DNA of 64,000 bases from Rhodocyclaceae bacterium. GTDB taxonomy: Bacteria > Pseudomonadota > Gammaproteobacteria > Burkholderiales > Rhodocyclaceae. Location of the stretch: the NCBI GenBank assembly GCA_020445765.1, contig JAGRFY010000044.1, positions 1-64,000 on the forward strand, given 5' to 3'. A program made the position numbers and the translations under genes. The notes below the pieces were generated by a model that worked only from the letters and a program-made list of their open reading frames with translations, was not told the DNA's origin and did not search any database. Shown one piece after another: positions 29,614-38,004 of this stretch (its first letter is position 1; each line of letters opens with the position of its first letter).

Positions 29614-29972
29614 ACGTGGCCTACGACGAATACCTCGCCGACCGTATCCGCCAGCAACTCGACCAGCGCCACCAGCCGTATCAGGAGAAGCGCATGATGG
29701 GCGGCCTGTGCTTCATGGTCGACGACAAGATGTGCATGGGCGTCAGCGACGATCGCCTGATGGTACGGGCCGATCCCGACGACTACGCCCGGCTGTTGCG
29801 CCTGCCCGGTGCCGGCGTGATGAATTTCACCGGACGACCGTTGAAGGGATTCCTGTTCGTCGAGCCGGCCGGCATCGACCGCGACGAGGATCTGTCCGGC
29901 TGGGTGCAGCGCTGCCTCGACTACAACCCAAAAGCACAGCGCAGCGCTCGGCGGCAGAAGAAGCGGCCCTGA
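29610..29972 (+). CDS. TfoX N-terminal domain protein
   Basis: 120 residues. The segment EKRMMGGLCFMVDDKMCMGV and the downstream LMVRADPDDYARLL and MNFTGRPLKGFLFVEP match the TfoX/Sxy N-terminal domain found alone in many proteobacteria. The Lys/Arg-rich C-terminus (ARRQKKRP) is typical. The stand-alone version is not proven to regulate competence. It is translationally coupled to the DUF2461 gene by ATGA and is the last member of the operon. Confidence 0.88.
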   Translation: MNVAYDEYLADRIRQQLDQRHQPYQEKRMMGGLCFMVDDKMCMGVSDDRLMVRADPDDYARLLRLPGAGVMNFTGRPLKGFLFVEPAGIDRDEDLSGWVQRCLDYNPKAQRSARRQKKRP

Positions 29973-30839
29973 ACGGTGCACATGCCACCGACCCCACCGA
30001 TCGGCTCCTGCGCCGAATCCCCGGCCGTCCCCACGTGCACGGCAGACCCGGTGATCGGTCGGTACACTCGTGAAGTCACGCCGCTGGCCATCGGTGCGGC
30101 CGGCCGGTCGGAACCGGCCTCGGCTCCGGCAGCATCGCGCTCACCGTGACTTGATTGCGGCAATTGCGCCAACGGCAGGCGTGCTTGTGCGATTCCCATC
30201 GAGTGGAATCTGCTGGATTCGGCCGATTCGCCGACGAATCATTCATTTGCGGCCGGGCAACGGGCGCGCCGCCATCCCTGCCGCGGCCCGGCCTTCACTT
30301 TCCAGTCGTTGCCGGCCGGGCTGACACCATCGCCGTCCGTCGGATCAAGCCGATGCTGCCGTCGCCTGTCGCCACGACGTGGGGCAAGCCACCCATTCGC
30401 GGGAAAAATTCCCCAGCCTTCCCCAATCTTCACCCTGTCGGGTCAATTGACCCAAGCCAATGAGCGGACACCGCTTCGGCAAAGGCCAGAACCGAACTCG
30501 TACATGCTGCAGATGACGAAGACAACCAATTGATACTTATGAACTTTCATTGATCCAAAGGCCCGACCGGGGGGCATGCCGAAAGGCGTCCGTCGCGGAC
30601 CGGCGAGCGCAGAGGGCCATCTGCCCCGCGTCCGAGCGGCGTCGGTTCGCGTACATGTTTCGAACGGCGCGGCACCTGGCCAGATCGTGTTGCAGTTCCA
30701 CATGAAATCGCTGGCCGACTTGCGTATCAACGATCTTCGGGATGCGTCGGCGCAGCATCGATGCATCAGGTACGCAAGTTGCTCCGTGTTGGGTAACGGA
30801 GCCGCCCGCAGGGCAGCCGGGCAGGACAAGGAGAACGAG
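29973..30839. other. Intergenic region without supported gene
   Basis: About 870 bases with no credible gene on either strand. The stretch 30500-30560 is AT-rich compared with its surroundings and may hold the promoter of the small gene at 30840, but no clear -35/-10 pair was found. Possible remnants of older coding sequence cannot be excluded. Confidence 0.5.
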
Positions 30840-31166
30840 ATGGATGCGATCAGTGCCAGACAGCAGCTTCGTGACGACAATTCCCGCTACGCCGGTACCG
30901 GTGGTGTCAGCGCCGGCAACGCGAACCTCGGATTTCGTCCGGCCTTCCGCGACCGCGTCACCGCCCGCGTCTATCTGTCATGCTTCGCCGACGGCCGCGC
31001 CGCGCCGTTTCATCTGGTCGATGGGCTGCCGCCAGAGGTGGTCGAGGACCGGGATGCGACCGGCCATGTCACGCGGATCAAGGCGAGCCTCGAGTCGGGA
31101 TTTGTCCGCATGGGCCAGTTCTTCACCCGCGCTGAAGCCTGCGCCCTGGTCGGAGCCGCTCACTGA
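30840..31166 (+). CDS. Small conserved-looking hypothetical protein
   Basis: 108 residues from ATG 30840, with AAGGAGAACGAG in front as a good ribosome site. It reads MDAISARQQLRDDNSRYAGT and ends FFTRAEACALVGAAH. No known domain is recognised; there is no signal or membrane span, and Arg/Ala content is moderate. Codon use with G or C in the third position supports coding. Proteins with a similar FADGRAAPFHLVDGLPPE core may occur in other betaproteobacteria, but I cannot name the family. Confidence 0.65.
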   Translation: MDAISARQQLRDDNSRYAGTGGVSAGNANLGFRPAFRDRVTARVYLSCFADGRAAPFHLVDGLPPEVVEDRDATGHVTRIKASLESGFVRMGQFFTRAEACALVGAAH

Positions 31167-31232
31167 GCGCCACGACAGCGCTGGCGGGCATCGGTGGTGG
31201 CCACACGGCCGCCACCGGCCCGCGGATTGCGG

Positions 31233-32507
31233 CTACGGCGCCGTGTAGGTGACGCGATAGATCGCGCCGGCGAAGTCGTCACTGATCAACAGCGAGCCGT
31301 CCTTCATCACCGCCACGTCGACCGGACGCCCACGATAGATGCCATTCTCGTCGAGCCAGCCCTCGGCGAACACCTCGGTCTGGTCGGCGGTCCCGTCCTC
31401 CTTGAGGCTAGTGAACAGGACCCGCGCGCCGACGGGCTCGGTCCGATTCCAGGAGCCATGCTGGGCTGAGAAGATGCCACCGCGATACTTTTCCGGGAAC
31501 ATATTGCCGGTATAGAAGCTCAGGCCCAGATCGGCCGCATGCGCGACCGTCAGCACCTGCGGATCGGTGATGTTGTCGGGCAGCGGATCCTTGTCGTATT
31601 CGGATTCGGTGATGCGAGTCTCACCCTGCTTCCACGGATAGCCGAAGAACTGGCCGGGCCCGGTGGCACGGTTGATCTCGCCATTCGGAATGTCGTCGCC
31701 CATGCCGTCGGTCTGGTTGTCGGTGAACCACAAGGAGCCGTCCTTCGGGTTGAACGCCATTCCGACCGAGTTGCGGATGCCGGTCGCGAACACCTCGCGG
31801 TCACTGCCGTCGAAGGCATTCATGCGCACGATGCCGCCGATGCCCCATGTCTTGTAGAGCTCGAGCTTGTCGCGAGGAGGCACGTTGAACGGCTGCCCAA
31901 GTGTGACGTAGAGCATGCCGTCGGGCCCGATGCGGCAGGTACGCGCGCCGTGATTGAAGGATTCCTCCTCTGGCGGAATCAGCTTGCCCTTGCCGACCAC
32001 TTCGATCACCGCGACGTCCGGCCCCTCATAGAAGAATTCGGCCGCCGGGAAGTTCAGGATCCGATTGTGCTCGGCGACGATCAGGAAGCCGTTGGGCGTC
32101 CAGCACACGCCGTTGGGCACGCTGAAATTCAGTGACGGCGCGAATGACTTGACCTCGTCGGCGACACCATCGCTGTTGCGATCGGTGACCGCCCAAACGG
32201 CTGTCTTGCGCGTTCCGACGAAGAGCATGTTGGTACTCGGCGCGACTGCCATGTGGCGCGCGTCGGGGACGACCGCGAACAGATCGATGCTAAAGCCCGG
32301 CGGCAGCTTCACCCGCTTGAGGTTGTCGCGGATGGCATCGGCGTTTCGCCCGCTCTGCGCCACCACCGGAATATTGAGATCGGTGGTGGCAACCTTGAAC
32401 TTCTTCAGTTTCTCGATGTTCTGCTGCGCCATCGACGGCGCCGCAACCGCAAGAAAGGCACCGAAGGCGAGCGCAAGGCGCGCCGGGAACGGGAATCGGA
32501 TCGGCAT
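31233..32507 (-). CDS. PQQ-dependent sugar dehydrogenase-like exported protein
   Basis: 424 residues from ATG 32507 (TCAGGAGACAACG before it). A signal peptide (MPIRFPFPARLALAFGAFLA...SMA) precedes a six-bladed propeller of the soluble glucose/sorbosone dehydrogenase type (GSDH). Motifs include HMAVAPSTNMLFVGTR, GVCWTPNGFLIVAEHNRIL, FNHGARTCRIGPDGMLYVTLG (in part), RNSVGMAFNPKDGSLWFTDNQ (in part) and SWNRTEPVGARV. Such proteins oxidise aldoses in the periplasm with PQQ; some members lack the cofactor. Seventy upstream codons in frame were left out as they have no signal and no family match. Confidence 0.88.
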   Translation of the reverse strand: MPIRFPFPARLALAFGAFLAVAAPSMAQQNIEKLKKFKVATTDLNIPVVAQSGRNADAIRDNLKRVKLPPGFSIDLFAVVPDARHMAVAPSTNMLFVGTRKTAVWAVTDRNSDGVADEVKSFAPSLNFSVPNGVCWTPNGFLIVAEHNRILNFPAAEFFYEGPDVAVIEVVGKGKLIPPEEESFNHGARTCRIGPDGMLYVTLGQPFNVPPRDKLELYKTWGIGGIVRMNAFDGSDREVFATGIRNSVGMAFNPKDGSLWFTDNQTDGMGDDIPNGEINRATGPGQFFGYPWKQGETRITESEYDKDPLPDNITDPQVLTVAHAADLGLSFYTGNMFPEKYRGGIFSAQHGSWNRTEPVGARVLFTSLKEDGTADQTEVFAEGWLDENGIYRGRPVDVAVMKDGSLLISDDFAGAIYRVTYTAP

Positions 32508-32816
32508 CGTTGTCTCCTGATGTAGTCGCGTCGATGACGGCGCCGCATCGAGCGCTTGTGGCCATGCCCGCGCAATGGCTCGCGACGGGCCGCGCCGGGC
32601 TTGCAAGCTCAACTCGGGAGGCGGAGTTCGATGTGATCCGCTGTTGCACGCGCCGCGGGCACCTGACCTGCCCTGGCGCATGAATCTGCCTCCCGCATTT
32701 CTCGTTGTTCGCTTCACGCGTCATGCGGGTGACTTCGTTCTAGGCGACCGGGCAGGTGATTACAAGGACCGGTCAGGCAATGGCGTGCGCCGCCGCCGGC
32801 CGGCGGCCACATCGAA
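32508..32816. other. Intergenic region
   Basis: 310 bases between the start of the sugar dehydrogenase and the end of the OmpA-like gene, both on the minus strand. It must hold the dehydrogenase promoter. I see no supported gene, terminator or operator. Confidence 0.5.
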
Positions 32817-33461
32817 TCAGCCTGCGGATTCCCCGACGTAGATCTCGACGCGACGATTCTGCGCCCGCCCGCCGGCAGTCTCGTTGCTGGCCACCGGCTG
32901 GCGCGAGCCACGGCCGGAAATGGCGATGCGGCCGGCATTGACGCCACGATCGACGAGAAAATCGCGGGCACTGGCGGCACGGCGCTCGGACAGGGGGTCG
33001 TTCACGCTGTCGCTGCCGGTGCTGTCGGTGTGACCGATGATGCGCACTGTCGTTGCCGGATTCTGGTGCAGGGTCTCGGCGAAGCGCGACAGGATCGGGC
33101 GCATTTCCGGCCTGATCACCGCCTTGCCGACGTCGAACGAGACGTCGCTCGGGATGTCGAGCTTCAACTGGTTGTCCTCGGTGCGACTGACGTCGACACC
33201 AGAGCCGGCTGCCGCCTCGGCCATGGCCTGGCGCTGCGCTTCCATGCGCTGGCTCCAGATATAAGCGCCGAGTGCACCGATGCCGGCGCCGATCGCCGCA
33301 TCGCGTCCGACCTTGTCGCTGCCGGTGGCACTGCCGATCACGGCGCCGCCAACCGCACCGCCGACGGCCCCGATGCCGGCGTTGCGCTGGCTTTCACTGA
33401 CATTGGCACAGGCTCCGAGCCCGAAGACGATCGAAATCGCAAGAGCGGTTCGCTTGAACAT
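32817..33461 (-). CDS. OmpA-family glycine-zipper lipoprotein (YiaD-like)
   Basis: 214 residues from ATG 33461, with AGGAGGTCATC as ribosome site. The signal ends ISIVFGLGAC, so Cys18 would be lipidated. A glycine-zipper (GIGAVGGAVGGAVIGSATGS) is followed by the OmpA C-terminal domain (about 100-212) with FDVGKAVIRPEMRPILSRFA, IIGHTDSTGSDSVNDPLSERRA (in part) and GRGSRQPVASNET, the peptidoglycan-binding residues. It anchors the outer membrane to the wall. YiaD is the closest E. coli type. Confidence 0.92.
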   Translation of the reverse strand: MFKRTALAISIVFGLGACANVSESQRNAGIGAVGGAVGGAVIGSATGSDKVGRDAAIGAGIGALGAYIWSQRMEAQRQAMAEAAAGSGVDVSRTEDNQLKLDIPSDVSFDVGKAVIRPEMRPILSRFAETLHQNPATTVRIIGHTDSTGSDSVNDPLSERRAASARDFLVDRGVNAGRIAISGRGSRQPVASNETAGGRAQNRRVEIYVGESAG

Positions 33462-34026
33462 GATGACCTCCTGATTGATGTGCCGGCACCTGCAAATGGC
33501 TGCCGCAAGGATTGTTTGTGCCCGGTCGCGGCGCCGCGTGCCTGAATTCGCCTCGCGCACCACTCGATTGCAGATTAGTGTGGCCGCAGGAACCGATCTG
33601 TCCGACAAACCCTGCTTGGCCTGTAGGGTTGCTCCTGCGCCGGATTTCGCGAGCACAGAGCTTGCGCATGACCATGCATCGCGGCAAGCGTCGAGTCGCA
33701 AGCAATCGTTTCCGAAGATTCCAAGGATCTGGTCCGATGCTGCATGCGGCCGGCGGCGCCGACTGCCCGACCCGTACCGACCGGCCGCTCGACGAGCCCC
33801 GTGGCGCGCGCCACGGCGCTTCGACTCTCGCGCGATCACCAATCGTGATCCCGGCAGCACCGTGCCATGATGGCGTCGCCAGTCGTTCTGGCGGCTACAC
33901 ATGTCGAAACCGTCGGCGGAGGCGATCGGCCCCCATTGTGAATTACGTCACACTTCCGGTCAGCGTTGTCCGACTGCGGCAGCGATGCCAATAGAATATC
34001 CGGCGACATTGCCAATCGGAGCCGCC
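33462..34026. other. Divergent intergenic region
   Basis: 565 bases between two divergent genes. A TAGAAT at 33992-33997 is a good -10 candidate for the plus-strand gene (start at 34027), but no well-spaced -35 was found. No supported gene is present; several short frames are shadows. Confidence 0.5.
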
Positions 34027-35292
34027 GTGAGCCAGTTCAAGATCGTCTTTCGCGGCCGCACGTTGCCGGGCCACGACCGCGAGCTTGCCCGCAGGCGCCT
34101 CGTCGCCGCACTCGGTGCCGGCCCCGACGTCGCCGATCGCCTGTTCTCGGGTGCCAAGGCAACCCTCAAGGCCGGCCTTGATGCAGAGCAGGCCGAGCAC
34201 TACCGAACGAAGCTCGCCGGCATCGGGATCGACGTCGAGGTCGAGCCGATCGCACCGAAACCCGCGCCAGCGCCGCCTGAGGCACTGGCCACGAGCGTCA
34301 CGCCACGGGGATCCGGCCAGGGCCGGGACGCGCCCGTTGCGCCGGAAGCGGCGGCAGAACAGTCGATGACTTGCCCAAAATGCGGCCACCGGCAGCCACC
34401 CCGAACCCTGTGCCTGGCCTGCGGCGTGGACATGCCGCGCTTCGCGGCCCTGCGCGACCAGCCGGTGGCCATCGCGCCGATGCAGGAGGCACTCGGCCGC
34501 GACGCGGTCGCGTCTGCGATCCTCGCGGGCGCCGACCAGCGCGAACCGTCGCCGCCCCTGCTCGGCTTCAGTCTCGGCGGCCGGATGGGCCGGCTCGGCT
34601 ACGTGGCCGGATTCCTGCTGCTGTCGTGTCTGAGCTTCTGGGGCGTGATGCTGGCGGTGACCTACACCAACGCCTTCATCGCCGGCGTGCTGCTGATCAC
34701 CCTGATCGTGCCCTACCTGCGCCTGCTGGTACTGCGCTGCCACGACCTCGACTGGTCAGGCTGGTGGGTCGTGCTGTCGCTGGTGCCGATCGTCGGAATG
34801 GTGTTCTCGCTGGTGCTGCTGGCAGTTCGCGGCACACCCGACGACAACCGCTTCGGGCCCCCGGTCGAATCGGTCGGCTGGGGCAAGCTGCTCGCCTGCC
34901 TCGGTGCCTACATCGGACTGGGCGTCTTCGTCCTGCCGCTGACCCAGGACCGGATGCGCACCGACTTCGAATACCGGTTCGGCAACGGCGCCGACGCCGG
35001 AAGCCGGGCGCTCGTGGGCAACTACTCGCCGGCTCGTGACGAAATCTTCTTGTTCACACGCGACGACTGCGCACCCTGTGATCGCCGGCGCAGCGAGTTC
35101 GACCGCCTCGGCATCCGCTACGTCGAGCTGTCCCTCGAGAACGACGACGAACTCGCGCGACTACTCGCGTCGCGTCTGGATCTCGCCGAACACAGGGGCT
35201 CTCGGGCGTTGCCGATGGTCGAGGTCAACGGCACGCTGCTGGCCGGCGATCCCTCGCTGGGGATCATCAGCAGCCACTTCGACGGCCGCTGA
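34027..35292 (+). CDS. Zinc ribbon-DUF805-thioredoxin-fold fusion membrane protein
   Basis: 421 residues from GTG 34027 (GGAGCC before it). Order: an N-terminal alpha-beta domain (about 1-75, FKIVFRGRTLPGHDRELARR), a Pro/Ala linker, a zinc ribbon with CPKC at 116-119 and CLAC at 129-132, a DUF805 membrane domain with about four spans (about 185-305, RMGRLGYVAGFLLL), then a soluble glutaredoxin-like tail (about 335-421) with redox motif CAPC at 348-351 and RALPMVEVNG as the cis-proline strand. DUF805 proteins are small membrane proteins of unknown function; adding a thiol-redox tail and a metal site is unusual. ATG at 33985 is an alternative start. Confidence 0.85.
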   Translation: MSQFKIVFRGRTLPGHDRELARRRLVAALGAGPDVADRLFSGAKATLKAGLDAEQAEHYRTKLAGIGIDVEVEPIAPKPAPAPPEALATSVTPRGSGQGRDAPVAPEAAAEQSMTCPKCGHRQPPRTLCLACGVDMPRFAALRDQPVAIAPMQEALGRDAVASAILAGADQREPSPPLLGFSLGGRMGRLGYVAGFLLLSCLSFWGVMLAVTYTNAFIAGVLLITLIVPYLRLLVLRCHDLDWSGWWVVLSLVPIVGMVFSLVLLAVRGTPDDNRFGPPVESVGWGKLLACLGAYIGLGVFVLPLTQDRMRTDFEYRFGNGADAGSRALVGNYSPARDEIFLFTRDDCAPCDRRRSEFDRLGIRYVELSLENDDELARLLASRLDLAEHRGSRALPMVEVNGTLLAGDPSLGIISSHFDGR

Positions 35293-35373
35293 GCGCCGAG
35301 TCGCCGCCGGCGTCCTCCGGCGCCGGGTCGATCGAGGCGCGGGGCGGGTCAAGAAGGCGGACGGAAGAGGCCA

Positions 35374-36606
35374 TCAGGCCCCTGCCAGCGCTTCGTCGAG
35401 CGCCACCAGCAGCCGGTCGATCTCGTCTGCGCTGTTGTAGTGGAGCAGAGAGATCCGGAGCACGCCACGCGCCGGGTCCAGCCCCAGGGCCTCGAGCAGG
35501 CGCACTGCGTAGAAATGTCCGGCACCGACCATCAGGCCGCGTCGTCCCAGCGACTCCGCCAGCGCGCCGGGCGTCTGGCGATCGGACACGACGGACACGG
35601 TCGCGGCGCGGCCCGCCGGATGCGGCAAACCAAGCAGGCGGAGCGCCGGCCGCTGTCGCAGGCCGTCGATGAGGCGGCCGAGCAGCCCCGCCTCGGTGTC
35701 GTGCAGCAGCGCCCGCACCCGTTCCGGCCGACCGGCCGGGGGCGCCTCAGGGTAGTGGTGCCCGTCCAGCGCGTCGAAATAGTCGGCGATGCCGGCAGCC
35801 GCCGCCACCTGCGCGTGATCGGGCCCCGCGGGGTTCATGCGCTTGCGAACCTGATCGGCATTGAAGTAGTGGCCCTCGTTGCCCAGTTCGTCGAGCAGGT
35901 CGGGGCGCAGCACCATCAGGCCCTGGTGCGGACCGAAGGTCTTGTAGAGCGAAAAGAGGTAGGCGTCGGCGTTCAGGGTACCGGCGTCGGGAAAACCGTG
36001 GCCCGCGAAGGACACCCCGTCCACGACGCAGCGCGCGCCCCGCGCATGCACCATCGCCGCGAGTTCGGCCACTGGATTGATCTCGGCGACGATGTTCGAG
36101 CAGTGGGGAAAGCACACCAGCCGGGTCCGAGGTCCGAGCAGACCGGCCAGGGCCTCGGGCTCGAGGTGACCACTGGCCCGGTCCACCCGCCACTCGCGCA
36201 CGACGACACCGTCCGCCGCAAGGCGGCGCCAGACGCCGCTGTTGGCCTCGTGATCCTGGTTGGTCACGACGATCTCGTCGCCCGCCGACAGGCAGCGCCG
36301 GAATGCCTGGGCCAGCACGTAGGTGTTCTGCGAGGTCGAGGGCCCGAAATGCAGCCAATCCGCCGGCACACCGAGGTAGCCCGCGAGCCTGCGATACGAC
36401 TCGTCCATCCACTCGCCGGCCTCGCGGGAGGCGGGATAGGCGCCGTAGGGCTGTACCTTCAGGCGTCGATAGTAGGTCTCGAGCCGGCGCACGACCGGCT
36501 CGCAGGCATAGGAACCGCCCGCATTCTCGAAAAAGGCAGCCGATGCCAGCGTCGGTTCGGCAAAGGCAGGGAAGCAACTGCGAACGAATTCGAGATCCAT
36601 CGACAT
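35374..36606 (-). CDS. Class V aminotransferase (cysteine desulfurase-like)
   Basis: 410 residues from ATG 36606, with CAGGAG at good spacing; ATG 36600 is equally possible. The fold is of the class V PLP family: ACEPVVRRLETYYRRLKVQ, FGPSTSQNTYVLAQAF, CFPHCSNIVAEINPVAELA, VDGVSFAGHG and the PLP lysine in LFSLYKTFGPHQGL (about residue 215). The C-terminal GAGHFYAVRLLEALGLDP is typical of CsdA-like members acting on non-cysteine substrates. It is not in an isc or suf cluster, so it need not make iron-sulfur sulfur. Substrate unknown. Confidence 0.88.
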   Translation of the reverse strand: MSMDLEFVRSCFPAFAEPTLASAAFFENAGGSYACEPVVRRLETYYRRLKVQPYGAYPASREAGEWMDESYRRLAGYLGVPADWLHFGPSTSQNTYVLAQAFRRCLSAGDEIVVTNQDHEANSGVWRRLAADGVVVREWRVDRASGHLEPEALAGLLGPRTRLVCFPHCSNIVAEINPVAELAAMVHARGARCVVDGVSFAGHGFPDAGTLNADAYLFSLYKTFGPHQGLMVLRPDLLDELGNEGHYFNADQVRKRMNPAGPDHAQVAAAAGIADYFDALDGHHYPEAPPAGRPERVRALLHDTEAGLLGRLIDGLRQRPALRLLGLPHPAGRAATVSVVSDRQTPGALAESLGRRGLMVGAGHFYAVRLLEALGLDPARGVLRISLLHYNSADEIDRLLVALDEALAGA

Positions 36607-36610
36607 CGGA

Positions 36611-37147
36611 CGGCTCCTGGCGAACTTCCAGATCTTCGTAGGGCTGATCAACACCATCGGGTTCAAGCAAGGCGACGAGCTGACGTCGTCTGTCGACGAA
36701 GCCGGCGCGCGCCACCTCGCGCACCTGCACCTGGGCATCCTACCCGAGGGCGACCTCTGTCCGCGTCCGGAACGGCCCGAGCGCGAGTTCCCTTCCCGCG
36801 CCAAGCCGCGCGAAGACCATCTGCACCTGGATAGCGCGGACGGCAGCGGCAGGGTGCCAGCGCTGACGATTGCCCTCGAAACGCGATCGTCCGCCTCGCC
36901 GCTCGACCGGCGCGGTCGCGATGCGGAATGCCCAAGGCACATTGGCCACCCATCGCCGTTCGCTTCCGGCGCCGCCGCCACCAGGCGCTCCGGCATCGCC
37001 TCGAGGACAACGCGATCACGCCGTCAGAATTTCGGGCGAGTGCGCCGCTATTGCCCTTGTTCGACGCTGCATGACGCTGGCCGTGATCGCAAGGCCATTC
37101 GCGGCGCCGTTGACCATCATCACCGGGCCGTGACCCGGCGGCGCTAG
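36611..37147 (+). other. Coding-like stretch without start, possible gene remnant
   Basis: From about 36611 a plus-strand frame is open to 37147 with strong G/C preference at third codon positions in its first 250 bases, reading e.g. TIGFKQGDELTSSVDEAG and ARHLAHLHLGILPEG. There is no ATG, GTG or TTG before 36854, and no family is recognised. It may be the 3' part of a lost gene, or chance. Its left end abuts the start of the minus-strand aminotransferase gene. Confidence 0.3.
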
Positions 37148-37225
37148 GCTCGCCGGCATGAATGTCGATACGACAGGGGATGAGTGCAGGCACGCCCATC
37201 GGTGGGCCGCAACTCGTCCGAATGC

Positions 37226-37780
37226 ATGATCCACCGCAGGCAGACATCTCGCGGTCGAGCGGCTGTGCGGCTGGCTGGCGTCTTCGTGATCGCTGGCTGT
37301 GCGCACCAGGCAGCGCCGACTCAGACCATCGAGGTCCGTGTCGAGGCCGATTCGCAGAGTTGGGCCGGGCCGCTGTCTTGTCGAGCCACCAACGCCGCCG
37401 GCTCGTGGGCGTTCTCGGCCCCGGGAACGGTCACGCTGCTGCCATCGGCATCGTCACTGCAAATCGCCTGCCAAGCGCCGGATGGCGCATCCGCCGAGCC
37501 CAGCGTCACGCCACCCGATGCGTCTTCGACGCGTCAGCGCTCGAACCAGGGGGCAGCGACCGGCGCCAAGGTGGGTGCGGGCGCAGGCGTCGCGCTGGGC
37601 ATTGCCGCAGCGCCGGTCATGGGGGGTGCCTTTGCCGTGCTCATCGCGGTAGGCGCCGCCATGAAAGGCGGCGAAATCGGAGGGATCGTCGGGGCACTCG
37701 GTCGTGGCGGGCAGATCCGATATCCGAGCCCGGTGGTTCTCCATATCCGGAGCAGGCCGTCCGATCGCACCGACCAGTAG
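37226..37780 (+). CDS. Glycine-zipper lipoprotein
   Basis: 184 residues from ATG 37226; an earlier in-frame start at 37184 would lengthen the n-region. The signal sequence ends GVFVIAGC, so Cys25 is a lipidation site. A beta-rich part with two cysteines (PLSCRATNAAG, QIACQAPDG) is followed by a long Gly/Ala-rich hydrophobic segment (about 113-163, GAKVGAGAGVALGIAAAPV) of the glycine-zipper kind. Probably an outer-membrane-attached lipoprotein. No closer family is recognised. Confidence 0.75.
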   Translation: MIHRRQTSRGRAAVRLAGVFVIAGCAHQAAPTQTIEVRVEADSQSWAGPLSCRATNAAGSWAFSAPGTVTLLPSASSLQIACQAPDGASAEPSVTPPDASSTRQRSNQGAATGAKVGAGAGVALGIAAAPVMGGAFAVLIAVGAAMKGGEIGGIVGALGRGGQIRYPSPVVLHIRSRPSDRTDQ

Positions 37781-37783
37781 GCC

Positions 37784-37811
37784 GCTGGATTCCTCGCAGC
37801 TGGATTCCTCG
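37784..37811 (+). repeat. 13-base tandem direct repeat
   Basis: GCTGGATTCCTCG occurs at 37784-37796 and again at 37799-37811, just past the lipoprotein stop. Two bases separate the copies. Likely a slippage product; no function is suggested by the surroundings, a 224-base gap between convergent genes. Confidence 0.7.
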
Positions 37812-38004
37812 TCACCGCAAGCGCTGTCGACAGCGCCAGGAAAGAGCGCTGCGGCGAGGCGCAGGGTCGCGTCGCGCTTGTTTGTCTTTCCCGAGGTCCC
37901 CGCCGACCGGACGGAAAGGTGACTCGCGGCAACCTCGCCTGCCGATGACGACCCGTGCAATCCCGCGCCTTCGGCGGCCGGGATGACGAGCGATCGCGCC
38001 ACGA

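Noticed and set aside
30443..30880. Minus-strand frame that starts like a signal peptide (MSSRSCCLALIASISFSLS)
   Set aside because: Downstream residues are random-looking, it overlaps the start of the better supported gene at 30840, and no ribosome site is present.
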